A stretch of 64,000 nucleotides of DNA, taken from Chitinimonas viridis. GTDB taxonomy: Bacteria; Pseudomonadota; Gammaproteobacteria; Burkholderiales; Chitinimonadaceae. Within the stretch, counting starts at the first letter, position 1; every line of letters begins with the position of its first letter. Below the pieces are notes generated by a model. It saw only the letters and a program-made list of their open reading frames with translations, did not search any database and was not told the DNA's origin. The position numbers and the translations under genes are program-made. This document shows positions 53,921-62,505 of the stretch, piece after piece. Where the stretch lies: the NCBI RefSeq assembly GCF_030409555.1, contig NZ_JAUFPU010000004.1, forward strand, positions 251,680 to 315,679. Direction: 5' to 3'.

Positions 53921-55102
53921 ATGCTGATCGATTTCTTCTACCAACTGCGCGACGCCAAGCTACCCGTCTCGGTCAAGGAATTCCTGACCTTGCTCGAGGC
54001 GCTGGACGCCCGCGTGGTCAACGGCAGTCTGGATGACTTCTACTTTGTCTCCCGCGCCATCCTGATCAAGGACGAGAAGTATTTCGACCGCTATGACCAG
54101 GTATTCGGCCGCTACTTCCAGGGGGTGGAAACCCTGCTGGAAAAGCTGGAAACCGATATACCGGAAGACTGGCTCACCAAATTGCTGGAGAAACAGCTGA
54201 GCGAGGAGGAAAAGAACCAGCTCAAAGGCATGGGTTGGGACATGTTGATGGAAACACTGAAGCAGCGCCTGGCCGAGCAGAAAGAGCGCCATCAAGGCGG
54301 CAACAAGTGGATAGGCACGGGCGGCACCAGCCCCTTCGGCGCCTATGGCTACAACCCGGAAGGCATACGCATAGGCCAGGATGGCTCACGCCATCGGCGC
54401 GCAGTCAAGGTATGGGATGAGCGGGAATTCAAGGATTTTGACGACAGTCAGGAGTTGGGCACCCGCAATTTCAAGGTGGCCCTGCGTCGCCTGCGCCAGT
54501 TCGCCCGCGATGCCGAGGCCAATATATTGGACATAGACGCCACCGTACGCGCCACCTCCGACAACGCCGGTTGGCTCAAGCTGCAGTTCCGCCACGAGCG
54601 GCACAATGCCGTCAAGGTACTGCTGTTTCTGGATGTAGGCGGCTCCATGGACGACCACATCCAGGTATGCGAAACGCTCTTCTCGGCCGCCCGCGCCGAA
54701 TTCAAGCACCTGGAGCAGGTTTACTTCCACAATTTCATCTATGAATCCGTCTGGCGTGACAACAAGCGCCGCCACAGCGAGCACCAAGCCACCTTCGATC
54801 TGCTGCACACCTATCCCGCCGACTACAAACTGATCTTCGTGGGCGATGCCACCATGAGCCCCTACGAGATCGAGTATCCAGGCGGCTCGGTGGAGCATAT
54901 GAACGAAGAACCCGGCCGCGTCTGGCTGCAGCGCCTGCTGGATCGCTATCCTGCTGCCGTCTGGCTCAACCCGGTAGACGAGCGCTACTGGGAGTTCACC
55001 GAGAGCGTACGCATGACTCAAAAGCTGATGGGAGGGCGCATGTACCCGCTCACCCCCGCAGGGCTGGAGACAGCCATGCGCAAACTGCAGTCCGGCAGTT
55101 AA
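53921..55102 (+). CDS. CoxE-like von Willebrand factor A domain protein
   Basis: The 393-residue protein starts MLIDFFYQLRDAKLPVSVKEFLTLLEAL, typical of CoxE-like proteins, and ends in a VWA domain with VLLFLDVGGSMDDHI. The MIDAS site D238-x-G-G-S242 lacks the first Ser of the DxSxS consensus but keeps the second, as is common in this family. CoxE-type proteins normally work with a MoxR-type AAA ATPase on the next gene; none is adjacent here. In between lies a Gly-rich GTGGTSPFGAYGYNPEG segment. Confidence 0.88.
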   Translation: MLIDFFYQLRDAKLPVSVKEFLTLLEALDARVVNGSLDDFYFVSRAILIKDEKYFDRYDQVFGRYFQGVETLLEKLETDIPEDWLTKLLEKQLSEEEKNQLKGMGWDMLMETLKQRLAEQKERHQGGNKWIGTGGTSPFGAYGYNPEGIRIGQDGSRHRRAVKVWDEREFKDFDDSQELGTRNFKVALRRLRQFARDAEANILDIDATVRATSDNAGWLKLQFRHERHNAVKVLLFLDVGGSMDDHIQVCETLFSAARAEFKHLEQVYFHNFIYESVWRDNKRRHSEHQATFDLLHTYPADYKLIFVGDATMSPYEIEYPGGSVEHMNEEPGRVWLQRLLDRYPAAVWLNPVDERYWEFTESVRMTQKLMGGRMYPLTPAGLETAMRKLQSGS

Positions 55103-55905
55103 GTACCTGAGCAAAAGCCTTTCGTCGCAGCACTGCTGTCGGCCTCCCGCCGCCACTGCCCGGGCGGCATACCAAAGCGCTGGCTGAATCGGCGGGTAAA
55201 TGCAGGCTGGTCTCCATAACCCAGGCGCTGGCCAATCTCCGCCAGCGGCAGTCCCTGCCGGGCAAGCAGGCCAATCGCCGCATCCAGCTTCAGCCGGTTA
55301 TGGTACTGGTGCGGCGTATCGCCAAACGCTTCGCAGAACAGGTCGTGAAAACGCCGCACGCCCCAGCCAAAATGGGCCGCCAGTTCAGCCGTGGCAATCG
55401 GATGCTCCAATCGCCGACGCAGATAAGCATCGATCTGCGCTACCGGAAAGCCACAGCCCTCTCCGACATCCCCGCCCAGGCTCTGCGATACGGCACCAGC
55501 CAAGCCAACCGCCAATTGCCAGTCGTACTGACGCTTCCGTAGTGCGGGACCGTGCGGCAGCTTGTCCAGCCAGCGCCGCAAGGCCGGTGTGATGGCAAAG
55601 GCGCGGGGCCGCCTGAATAGCGCAGCAGGTACCGCCACCGAGGCCACGGGCATATCCACCACCAACTGGCAGTTATCGCCCTGTCCGGCAAACTCATGCC
55701 GGCAATCCGCTGGCACGATCACCCCATGCAGCACGCTGGCCTGAAACTGCCGTCCGTGCATTTCCAGCGCAGCGCTGCCACGCAGGCCCAGCAGCAACTG
55801 GCAGTAATCATGCCTATGCCCATCTGCCTCCTGGGCATAAACACGCCGCTCCACCAGCGGGTCGATTGCATTGGTTAGCAGCGGTTGCAAGTCCTTCATC
55901 CCCAT
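55099..55905 (-). CDS. AraC-family transcriptional regulator with cupin sensor domain
   Basis: The 268-residue protein has an N-terminal cupin-like sensor (HRHDYCQLLLGLRGSAALEMHGRQF ... VIVPADCRHEF) and a C-terminal pair of helix-turn-helices (IATAELAAHFGWGVRRFHDLFCEAFGDTPHQYHNRLKLDAAIGLL, LPLAEIGQRLGYGDQPAFTRRFSQRFGMPPGQWR). Its stop overlaps the VWA gene's stop in a convergent four-base arrangement. No obvious target gene is next to it; the 129 bases upstream hold nothing I can name. Confidence 0.93.
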   Translation of the reverse strand: MGMKDLQPLLTNAIDPLVERRVYAQEADGHRHDYCQLLLGLRGSAALEMHGRQFQASVLHGVIVPADCRHEFAGQGDNCQLVVDMPVASVAVPAALFRRPRAFAITPALRRWLDKLPHGPALRKRQYDWQLAVGLAGAVSQSLGGDVGEGCGFPVAQIDAYLRRRLEHPIATAELAAHFGWGVRRFHDLFCEAFGDTPHQYHNRLKLDAAIGLLARQGLPLAEIGQRLGYGDQPAFTRRFSQRFGMPPGQWRREADSSAATKGFCSGT

Positions 55906-56034
55906 GGTTGCACAGCAGCACGCCAGACCTGAGCGTACCAGCCTATCGCAGCAGTGTAAGTGGGTTCCCCAACCCTGGGTAGACCAAGGGTCGGGCGGTG
56001 AGCCGGCCCAGCGAATGTGCAGCCGGCCGACGGG

Positions 56035-57498
56035 TCAGGGTGACGACAGCAAGTGACTCAGGGCGCGCTCCAGTCCAGCATCGGTCGATGTACGCATGCT
56101 ATCAGGGTGGAATGGGACTGCAATGTCGACCGGCACACCTTTACCTTCCAGCCACTCCCCATTGGGCATCAGGTAAAACTCATTGGACAGCGAAAAAAAG
56201 ATGTCACTGGTCAGCCGCTTGCTGAGCGTGTTCGAAAAAGCACCGCCGCTGGCCTCGCCGATCAACGTGGTGTTAGGCCTATTGCGCAGGGTCATCGCCA
56301 GCACTTCGGCAGCACTGAAGGTACTGTTGCTAGTCAACACCACCACCGGCCCACCATACTGCTTCAGCCCACCCGGCTCGAGATACACCCGCTGCAGGTG
56401 CGTCCGCCCATCTCCCAGTCGCGCCTGTTTGGAATAGGCATGCCACCGCTCAAGGGCAAAGCGGCTAGCGATAACCAATGCGTTATCGTCATGGCCTCCC
56501 TGATTGAAACGCAGGTCAAGCACCACGCCGCGAGCCTGCAGGCTATCGGCAACAAACTCATCCATAGCAGCCTTCAGCACCTGCAAATCATCACCCAGTT
56601 CTTCGGTACCTCCGAAGCCGTAGGTGCTGCGTACCTGCAAATACGCAATATTGTTGGGGGCGGTAAACCACATCAGCTGATTATTGCCGCGCAACTTGAT
56701 CTTCTCTGGCTGCACGGCATAGGCAAGGCTGGTGGCCATCATGTCGGCGGTGCCCTCTTCCACATAGGCAAGGGCGGCAGCCTGCTGTGCCTCATCCAGG
56801 GGGAGGGATAATCCCTGTTCGCGCAGATACTCATCCAGCAGCACTTCGGTAAACTGCGGCTTACGGGTGTGGGTAATGCTGCGCGCCCCCATGAAAAGAC
56901 TGACATGCCCATCCTGCAGCGGCTCGATCAATTCTCCCAGCAACTCGAACAGTTGCTCGTCTGTGGTCTGCGCATGAACCTGCGCCCGCAAACGTAGGTA
57001 CTGACCCACCCAGTCAACCCGGCTCAGCTTGAAATCGTGGTAGTACTCATTGAATGTATGCCAAGCCAGATCGAAGTCGCGTACCGGATCGCGCGTGTAA
57101 CCCGGCTGCCCTGCCACCGGCCAGCGCAACTTGCCGCAGCTTTCCGGCAGCGCCGGTAAGCGCTGCCCAAGCAGGCCCGGGCTCTGTTGCTGATCAGTCT
57201 CAACGCGCTCCAGCGCCATGCCATCAGCCGACAAGCGATGCTGTTGCTGCAGATCGGCCAGCGTCGCTCCGTCTCGGGTTTGATTGATCAGGCAACCCTG
57301 GCTGGTCACGTCATACAGCGTCACCCGGTAACCATGGGCCTCGCGGGCAATCTGCTGAATATAGCCATAGCCTGGGTATTGCCATGTACCTTCGAGGCTG
57401 CGGGCAGGCTGGGGACGTTCGGTCGGCGAAGTGGCATTGTCATTGCAGGCAGACATACCCACCAGCAGAGCCAGGACGACAAGATTTCGGTGCAACAT
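56035..57498 (-). CDS. S41-family peptidase lipoprotein
   Basis: The 487-residue protein has a lipoprotein signal (MLHRNLVVLALLVGMSAC; Cys18). The mature part contains a C-terminal-processing-peptidase fold: a helical FDLAWHTFNEYYHDFKLSRVDW region, LQDGHVSLF, VLDLRFNQGGHDDNA, and VVVLTSNSTFSAAEVLAMTL with the likely catalytic Ser in FSAAE, then GEASGGAFSN. It probably acts in the periplasm on unknown proteins. It is divergent from the OmpR-type regulator; the 157-base gap should hold both promoters. Confidence 0.9.
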   Translation of the reverse strand: MLHRNLVVLALLVGMSACNDNATSPTERPQPARSLEGTWQYPGYGYIQQIAREAHGYRVTLYDVTSQGCLINQTRDGATLADLQQQHRLSADGMALERVETDQQQSPGLLGQRLPALPESCGKLRWPVAGQPGYTRDPVRDFDLAWHTFNEYYHDFKLSRVDWVGQYLRLRAQVHAQTTDEQLFELLGELIEPLQDGHVSLFMGARSITHTRKPQFTEVLLDEYLREQGLSLPLDEAQQAAALAYVEEGTADMMATSLAYAVQPEKIKLRGNNQLMWFTAPNNIAYLQVRSTYGFGGTEELGDDLQVLKAAMDEFVADSLQARGVVLDLRFNQGGHDDNALVIASRFALERWHAYSKQARLGDGRTHLQRVYLEPGGLKQYGGPVVVLTSNSTFSAAEVLAMTLRNRPNTTLIGEASGGAFSNTLSKRLTSDIFFSLSNEFYLMPNGEWLEGKGVPVDIAVPFHPDSMRTSTDAGLERALSHLLSSP

Positions 57499-57655
57499 CG
57501 GTTCGCTCCATCAGTGCAGGACAGGGTGCAAATGATGGCGCTAGCTGAAGGTGCAGGTTTTGCGATGCTGTAAGCAGTTGTGAACGCGCTGTCACATCTG
57601 TAGGCGGTATCAGGGTTAGTATCCGCCCGAACATGAGATTCAGGAGTTCGACGGG

Positions 57656-58342
57656 ATGGCCCGTATTCTTTATGTCGAAGACGACATCAAGCTGTCAGCC
57701 TTGATTCGCGACTACCTGTCGCTGCATGGCTTCGAGGTGTATTGCCTGCACCGTGGCGATCAAGTATTGCCCTGGCTAGCCCGGCAGCAGGCGGACTTGC
57801 TGCTGCTGGATCTCATGCTGCCAGGTCTGGATGGATTAGAGGTCTGCCGCCAATTGCGGGCACAGCAAACGCTGCCCATCCTGATGCTGACGGCGCGTGG
57901 CAACGACATCGACCATGTCCTCGGCCTGGAACTGGGTGCTGACGACTACATCATCAAGCCGGTCGAACCCAGAGTACTGGTGGCCCGGATCAAGGCAGTG
58001 CTGCGCCGTCAGGCTGGCGCTGGCAGCGAAGTGCTTCGCCTGGGACAGCTGAATCTGGATCGAGTCGCGCGCCGTGCCACGCTGGGTCAACTGGAGTTGG
58101 AACTGACCAGCAGCGAGTTTGAATTGCTGTATTTGCTGACCAGCAAGGCCGGTACTGTCCTGAGCCGTGATGACATCATCAACCACCTGCGCGGCATAGA
58201 TTTCGACGGCCATGATCGATCGGCCGATGTACTGGTGTCGCGCCTGCGCAGAAAACTCGGTGACGATCCGCGTGAACCACGCTGCATCAAGACGGTGTGG
58301 AATCGTGGTTATCTCTTGCTGCCGCCGGAGGAACAGCGCTGA
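57656..58342 (+). CDS. OmpR-family response regulator
   Basis: The 228-residue protein has a receiver with Glu8/Asp9/Asp10, phospho-acceptor Asp52 (LLLLDLMLPGLDG) and Lys101 (DDYIIKPVEPRVL), then an OmpR winged helix (about 125-225: LELTSSEFELLYLLTSKAGTVLSRDDI ... DVLVSRLRRKLGDDPREPRCIKTVWNRGYLL). RstA-like. The next gene begins TGATG with its stop, so kinase and regulator are translationally coupled. Confidence 0.95.
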   Translation: MARILYVEDDIKLSALIRDYLSLHGFEVYCLHRGDQVLPWLARQQADLLLLDLMLPGLDGLEVCRQLRAQQTLPILMLTARGNDIDHVLGLELGADDYIIKPVEPRVLVARIKAVLRRQAGAGSEVLRLGQLNLDRVARRATLGQLELELTSSEFELLYLLTSKAGTVLSRDDIINHLRGIDFDGHDRSADVLVSRLRRKLGDDPREPRCIKTVWNRGYLLLPPEEQR

Positions 58343-59625
58343 TGTGGAAATTGTTCTTTCGCCAGCTATTGCTCATCCTGTTGCTGGTACCCGCAGCGTT
58401 GGCCGGCATGCATTGGATAGCCCTGAAGATGGTTTCAGAACGGGAGCAGAACTACGCCCAGGCCATCTACCTGGGGCCGATGCGCATGATGGAGGCCAAC
58501 CTACTGGCGGGCGCTCACGATAAAGCAACCCTGCTCAGCAACCTGCGGCAGATGCAGACCCTCCTGGGCGAGGTCCAGCTGAGCCTGCATCCCTTGGCCG
58601 AGTTTGGTGTGGAGCAGCAGCACATATTGCGGCAAGGCCGCGTGATCTATCTGAGCGAATCCGGACGGGACAGGGTCTTTTACCGTCTGCAGGGGCGGGA
58701 GCAGGTATTGGTCATCCATATACCGCCAGAGCCGCAACTGGCCGACGCCATCCTTGCGGTCTACCTGGTAGTGGTGCTGGTCATGGCGCTGGCCTTATAC
58801 CTGGTCCAGATCCGCCCCTTCTGGCGAGACCTGCAGCACTTGCGATCCGTGGCGGCCAAGCTGGGAACCGGAGACTTGCAGGCGCGTGCGGAGACACTGT
58901 CAGCCGCATCCGGCATGGGGCCGCTGGCAGTGCGGATCAATGAGATGGCCGATCGCATCGAGCAGTTGGTGGCGGCCCAACAGGATTTGCTGAACGCAGT
59001 AGCGCATGAATTACGAACCCCATTGGCCCGCGCCCATTTTGCGCTAAGCATGCTGACCATCGACACCGAGGAGCGACAACAGCGCCTGTACCGTGGCCTG
59101 CGCGATGATCTGGACGAGATGGGGCATTTGACCAGCGAACTGCTGGGCTATGGCCGGCTGGATGCCCGTAGTGGACCACTGGCACTGGAAAGCGTGACAG
59201 CGGACAGGCTGGTGGTACGGGCCAGCCAGTCGCGATTGCTGCGACATAAGGTAGTGCTTGAGCTGGAGCCCCTGCCGCTCAAGGTCGAGCCGGCCTTGAT
59301 GGTGCACGCCTTGGGCAATCTACTGGACAATGCCGACCGCCATGCGCGCAGCCAGTTGCGCATCTCCACCCACAGCGCAGCAGGCGAAATCTGGATTGCT
59401 GTTGAGGATGATGGTGAAGGGATCGCCCAGGCGGACAGGCTGCGGATTTTCGAGCCTTTTGTAAGGATTGATGCCAGCCGTAACCGGGATACCGGGGGAG
59501 CAGGACTGGGTCTGGCCCTGGTCAAGCGCATCGCAGAGCGGCATGGCGGACGCGTATGGGTAGAAGCTGCTGCACCAGGCCCAGGCGCACGGTTCGTGTT
59601 GGCTTTACCGTCGGCAGGCCATTGA
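58342..59625 (+). CDS. Sensor histidine kinase, RstB/EnvZ-like
   Basis: The start ATG 58342 overlaps the regulator's stop. The 427-residue protein has an N-terminal membrane helix (LFFRQLLLILLLVPAALAGMHWIA), a short periplasmic loop, a second helix (about 134-156), a HAMP-like linker and the kinase core with NAVAHELRTPLARAHFALSM (His222), NLLDNADRHARSQL, DDGEGI and GGAGLGLALVKRIAERHGG. It works with the regulator at 57656. Input unknown. The haem operon starts 176 bases further but has its own Fur site. Confidence 0.95.
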   Translation: MWKLFFRQLLLILLLVPAALAGMHWIALKMVSEREQNYAQAIYLGPMRMMEANLLAGAHDKATLLSNLRQMQTLLGEVQLSLHPLAEFGVEQQHILRQGRVIYLSESGRDRVFYRLQGREQVLVIHIPPEPQLADAILAVYLVVVLVMALALYLVQIRPFWRDLQHLRSVAAKLGTGDLQARAETLSAASGMGPLAVRINEMADRIEQLVAAQQDLLNAVAHELRTPLARAHFALSMLTIDTEERQQRLYRGLRDDLDEMGHLTSELLGYGRLDARSGPLALESVTADRLVVRASQSRLLRHKVVLELEPLPLKVEPALMVHALGNLLDNADRHARSQLRISTHSAAGEIWIAVEDDGEGIAQADRLRIFEPFVRIDASRNRDTGGAGLGLALVKRIAERHGGRVWVEAAAPGPGARFVLALPSAGH

Positions 59626-59686
59626 TCCAGCCTACGGATTCGCAGCCTTGCTGGCGACGTGCGCGGCGAAAAGACTTTTCTTTGAA

Positions 59687-59730
59687 CCTGTTCACGATCT
59701 TCTCGCCGAGGTGAAAAATTCGTGAACAGG
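59687..59730. repeat. Imperfect palindromic repeat, full copy
   Basis: CCTGTTCACGA (59687-59697) and TCGTGAACAGG (59720-59730) are perfect 11-base arms around a 22-base loop. The same 11-base arm with nearby bases (GCCTGTTCACGATTTTCT) recurs at 62376. Such paired arms fit an interspersed extragenic repeat of REP type, which may also act as a terminator after the kinase gene. Confidence 0.6.
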
Positions 59731-59800
59731 CTTCTGGTGCTGCAAGCAAGCTGAGATTTTTGGTAGCGCCCCACGGTGTACATTTCTCTTGCAATTGTTA

Positions 59801-59819
59801 AATGATAACCATTATCATT
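59801..59819 (+). promoter_or_regulatory. Fur box upstream of hemP
   Basis: AATGATAACCATTATCATT contains TGATAAC-C-ATTATCA, matching the 7-1-7 Fur consensus TGATAAT-n-ATTATCA except at one base. It lies between a TTGCAA -35-like box (59789-59794) and the hemP start, so iron-loaded Fur would block transcription. Confidence 0.92.
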
Positions 59820-59825
59820 CAATGC

Positions 59826-59993
59826 ATGAACTCAAGCACCCTGACCCTAGGCAAGACCGCCAGCCAGACGCCCAGGCTACGCCTTGAACTGCGTAGCCTG
59901 ATGCAAGGGCGGCAAGAGATAGAGATCAGCCATCAAGGCGAGGTCTATCGCCTTCGGCTGACCCGCAACGGCAAACTGATACTGACCAAGTAG
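59826..59993 (+). CDS. hemP: Haem uptake protein HemP
   Basis: The 55-residue protein matches the HemP family: LMQGRQEIEISHQGEVYRLRLTRNGKLILTK. It is a small cytoplasmic protein always linked to haem receptors; in some bacteria it acts as a transcription activator of the receptor gene. The start is placed at ATG 59826, not at the ATG inside the Fur box at 59802. No good ribosome site precedes it, so it may be poorly or leaderless-like translated. Fur-controlled, first in the haem operon. Confidence 0.88.
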   Translation: MNSSTLTLGKTASQTPRLRLELRSLMQGRQEIEISHQGEVYRLRLTRNGKLILTK

Positions 59994-60125
59994 CTATCGA
60001 AGTATAAGGCCGCATGCACCTTCCCAGGAGCAACCGCGTCAAGCCGGACCGAATACGCTTCACCCTCTCCATGACGATGTAGCCAGCCCGCCAGCTCACG
60101 CCGGCCAGCCAGCCAATTTCCCGCT

Positions 60126-60157
60126 CCCGCCGCTTGATGGCGGCGGGGCGATTTTTT
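60126..60157 (+). terminator. Terminator/attenuator-like hairpin before the haem receptor
   Basis: CCCGCCGC (60126-60133) pairs with GCGGCGGG (60140-60147) around TTGATG, and GCG then ATTTTTT follow. This looks like an intrinsic terminator placed just before the receptor start at 60160. Since hemP is upstream with the Fur promoter, read-through may set receptor levels. Confidence 0.7.
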
Positions 60158-60159
60158 GG

Positions 60160-62373
60160 ATGCTGAACCTGATGACTGGCAAGACCCTCACACGCTTGAC
60201 ACCCCTTGCAGCCTTGCTGGCAGCCCTGCCGCTGACACCCGCGCTGGCCGATAACGCTGCAGATATTACCGCCGCCGATACCTTGCCGGCCGTTTCCGTC
60301 ACCGCCACACGGCTCGCCAAGGACGCCGATAGCGTCGCCCCCAACACCGCCGTCCTGTCCACCCAGGGTGATGGCGCCGGTACTGCCCGTAACCTGCAAA
60401 CCCTGCTCGGCGACGAACCTGGTGTCGATGTCAGCCGCGATCCTGTCCGACGGGGGCTGGGTTCTATCGCTATACGCGGCCTGGACGGTAACCGCATATT
60501 GCTACAGATCGATGGTATCTCCCTGCCCTCACTGTATGCAGGCGGCGGTGCTGCCATCTCTGGCCGCGACATGGTGGAGATCGACACCCTGAGTGCCGTC
60601 GAAGTCGTGAAAGGCCCCTACTCCGGCCTGTATGGCGCCGATGCCATTGCTGGCGTGGTGGCCTATCGCAGCCTGGCGGTGGAAGACCTGCTACAGGCAG
60701 GCGATACCGTAGGCGGCCAACTGCGTGCCGGATACTATGGCGCGGACAGCAGCAACAAGTTGGGGGCCTCGGCGGGCTTGCGCAGCGGGCAATTCAGCGC
60801 GCTGTTCAGCTATACCCGCCGGGCGGGTGAGAACACCGAAAGCATGGGTACGGATGGCAGCGCCTCCGACAGGCGCACTGTCGCCAACCCGCTGGATTGG
60901 GACAGCCAGGCCTTGCTGGCCAAGCTGGCGTGGTCACCCGCAGCCGGTCAAAGCCTGAGCCTGACCCACGATATCTTCCGGCGTGACCAGACTGGCGACT
61001 TTCTCAGCAATCGTAGCGCAGCCTTGCTGTCCCAGACCGCCAGCGATAAATCGCGCCGCGACCGCACCAGCCTTGCCTATGACTACAGCCGTAGCGGCAG
61101 CGGCCTGGTGGGCGCCCACTTCCAGCTCTACACCCAATCGGGCGAGAGCCGCGAAAACGGCCTGGAGCAGTTGCCAGGCAATATCAGGCGCTCCAACCAG
61201 TCCGGCTTCGAGCAGGAAGGCTGGGGCCTGAATGCCCAGCTCACCCACAGACTGGATCAAGGCAGCCTGCTGCACAGCGTGGTATGGGGCGCCGAGTACA
61301 ACACCACCGAGACCAGCCGGCCACGCTACCGCCTGCAAACCAACGCCAACGGCTCCAGCACCACGGTAGTGGGGGGCGAGCAGTTCCCGCAGAAGACCTT
61401 CCCCGACAACAACAGCAAGCGCCTGGGCCTGTTTGCGCAGGACGAGATCACCTTTGCCAGCGGCATGACCCTGACCCCCTCGCTACGCTACGACCATTAC
61501 ACCCTCACCCCCAAGCCCGATGCCCTGTTCGCCGCCGCCAATCCACGCGGCCTGAACGTGGCCGAATACAAGGACAGCGCCATTTCGCCCCGCCTGGCGC
61601 TCAGCCTGCCGCTGGCAACGGGCTGGACCGGCTTTGCCCAGTTGGGCACCGGCTTTCGTACCCCCAACTTCGACGATGCCATGCTGGTATTCAGCAATGC
61701 CGCCCATGGCTACGAGGTCCTCCCCAACCCCGCCCTGAAGTCCGAGAAAAGCCGTAGCCTGGAACTGGGCAGCCGCTACCGCTCCAGCCAGCTGGAGTTG
61801 GCCGCAACCTACTTTCAGAGCCGTTACAGCGACTTCATCGAGAACGTGCTGGTATCGCCACGCGACACCAACGGCAATGGCATCAACCTGGAGTACCAGG
61901 CACGCAATATCACCCGGATGCGCATCCAGGGGGTGGAATTGAAAGCCTTGTGGCGCATGACAGATGCCTGGCATGTGCGCGGTGCACTGGCCTACGCCCG
62001 TGGCGACAAAACCAGCGAGGCCAAGCCTTACGACGGGGTGGAACCCTTGAACGGCCAATTGGCACTCCACTACCAAGGTAGCCGCTGGCAAACCGCACTG
62101 ACACTGCGCGGTGCAGAAAGCAAGGACAGGCTCAGCAGCAACACCCTGTTCGCCGCACCCGGCTATGGTGTGCTGGACCTGAGCGCCAGTATGGAACTGG
62201 GGCCGGATGCCACCCTCAGCGCTGGCTTGTACAACCTGGCCGACAAAAAGTACTGGCTCTGGAGTGATGTCAGAGGCCTGGTCGTCAGTGGCCGAGGCAG
62301 TGTGGCAGCGGTACTGGACCGCTACACCCAGCCCGGCCGCAACGGCGCCATCAGCTTCGAATATCGTTTCTAA
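60160..62373 (+). CDS. TonB-dependent haem/haemoglobin receptor
   Basis: The 737-residue outer-membrane protein has a signal peptide (about 1-30), a TonB-box-like TLPAVSVTATR, a plug (VDVSRDPVRRGLGSIAIRGLDGNRILLQIDG) and a beta-barrel ending in SFEYRF. The haem-receptor boxes are present in altered form: FRTPNF (usually FRAP) near residue 498 and NPAL (usually NPNL) near 522, with His516 between them. It imports haem using TonB energy. Start ATG 60160 or 60172. Part of the Fur-controlled hem operon. Confidence 0.95.
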   Translation: MLNLMTGKTLTRLTPLAALLAALPLTPALADNAADITAADTLPAVSVTATRLAKDADSVAPNTAVLSTQGDGAGTARNLQTLLGDEPGVDVSRDPVRRGLGSIAIRGLDGNRILLQIDGISLPSLYAGGGAAISGRDMVEIDTLSAVEVVKGPYSGLYGADAIAGVVAYRSLAVEDLLQAGDTVGGQLRAGYYGADSSNKLGASAGLRSGQFSALFSYTRRAGENTESMGTDGSASDRRTVANPLDWDSQALLAKLAWSPAAGQSLSLTHDIFRRDQTGDFLSNRSAALLSQTASDKSRRDRTSLAYDYSRSGSGLVGAHFQLYTQSGESRENGLEQLPGNIRRSNQSGFEQEGWGLNAQLTHRLDQGSLLHSVVWGAEYNTTETSRPRYRLQTNANGSSTTVVGGEQFPQKTFPDNNSKRLGLFAQDEITFASGMTLTPSLRYDHYTLTPKPDALFAAANPRGLNVAEYKDSAISPRLALSLPLATGWTGFAQLGTGFRTPNFDDAMLVFSNAAHGYEVLPNPALKSEKSRSLELGSRYRSSQLELAATYFQSRYSDFIENVLVSPRDTNGNGINLEYQARNITRMRIQGVELKALWRMTDAWHVRGALAYARGDKTSEAKPYDGVEPLNGQLALHYQGSRWQTALTLRGAESKDRLSSNTLFAAPGYGVLDLSASMELGPDATLSAGLYNLADKKYWLWSDVRGLVVSGRGSVAAVLDRYTQPGRNGAISFEYRF

Positions 62374-62376
62374 GAG

Positions 62377-62387
62377 CCTGTTCACGA
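62377..62387 (+). repeat. Half copy of the 59687 repeat
   Basis: CCTGTTCACGA recurs immediately after the receptor stop codon, as GAGCCTGTTCACGATTTTC. No matching downstream arm is seen within 60 bases, so this is a half element. Confidence 0.45.
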
Positions 62388-62505
62388 TTTTCTACCGTGT
62401 ACCACGGCCAGGCCCGCCTCAGCGGCCACGCAGCGGGGCGCACCGTCCGGGAAGCCGGTGCGCCCCAAAGCGTCTTTCCATTGTCAGCAATACCGGAGAG
62501 TCACC

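Noticed and set aside
59802-59825. Upstream start for hemP at 59802
   Set aside because: The ATG is part of the Fur box and likely lies at or before the transcription start.
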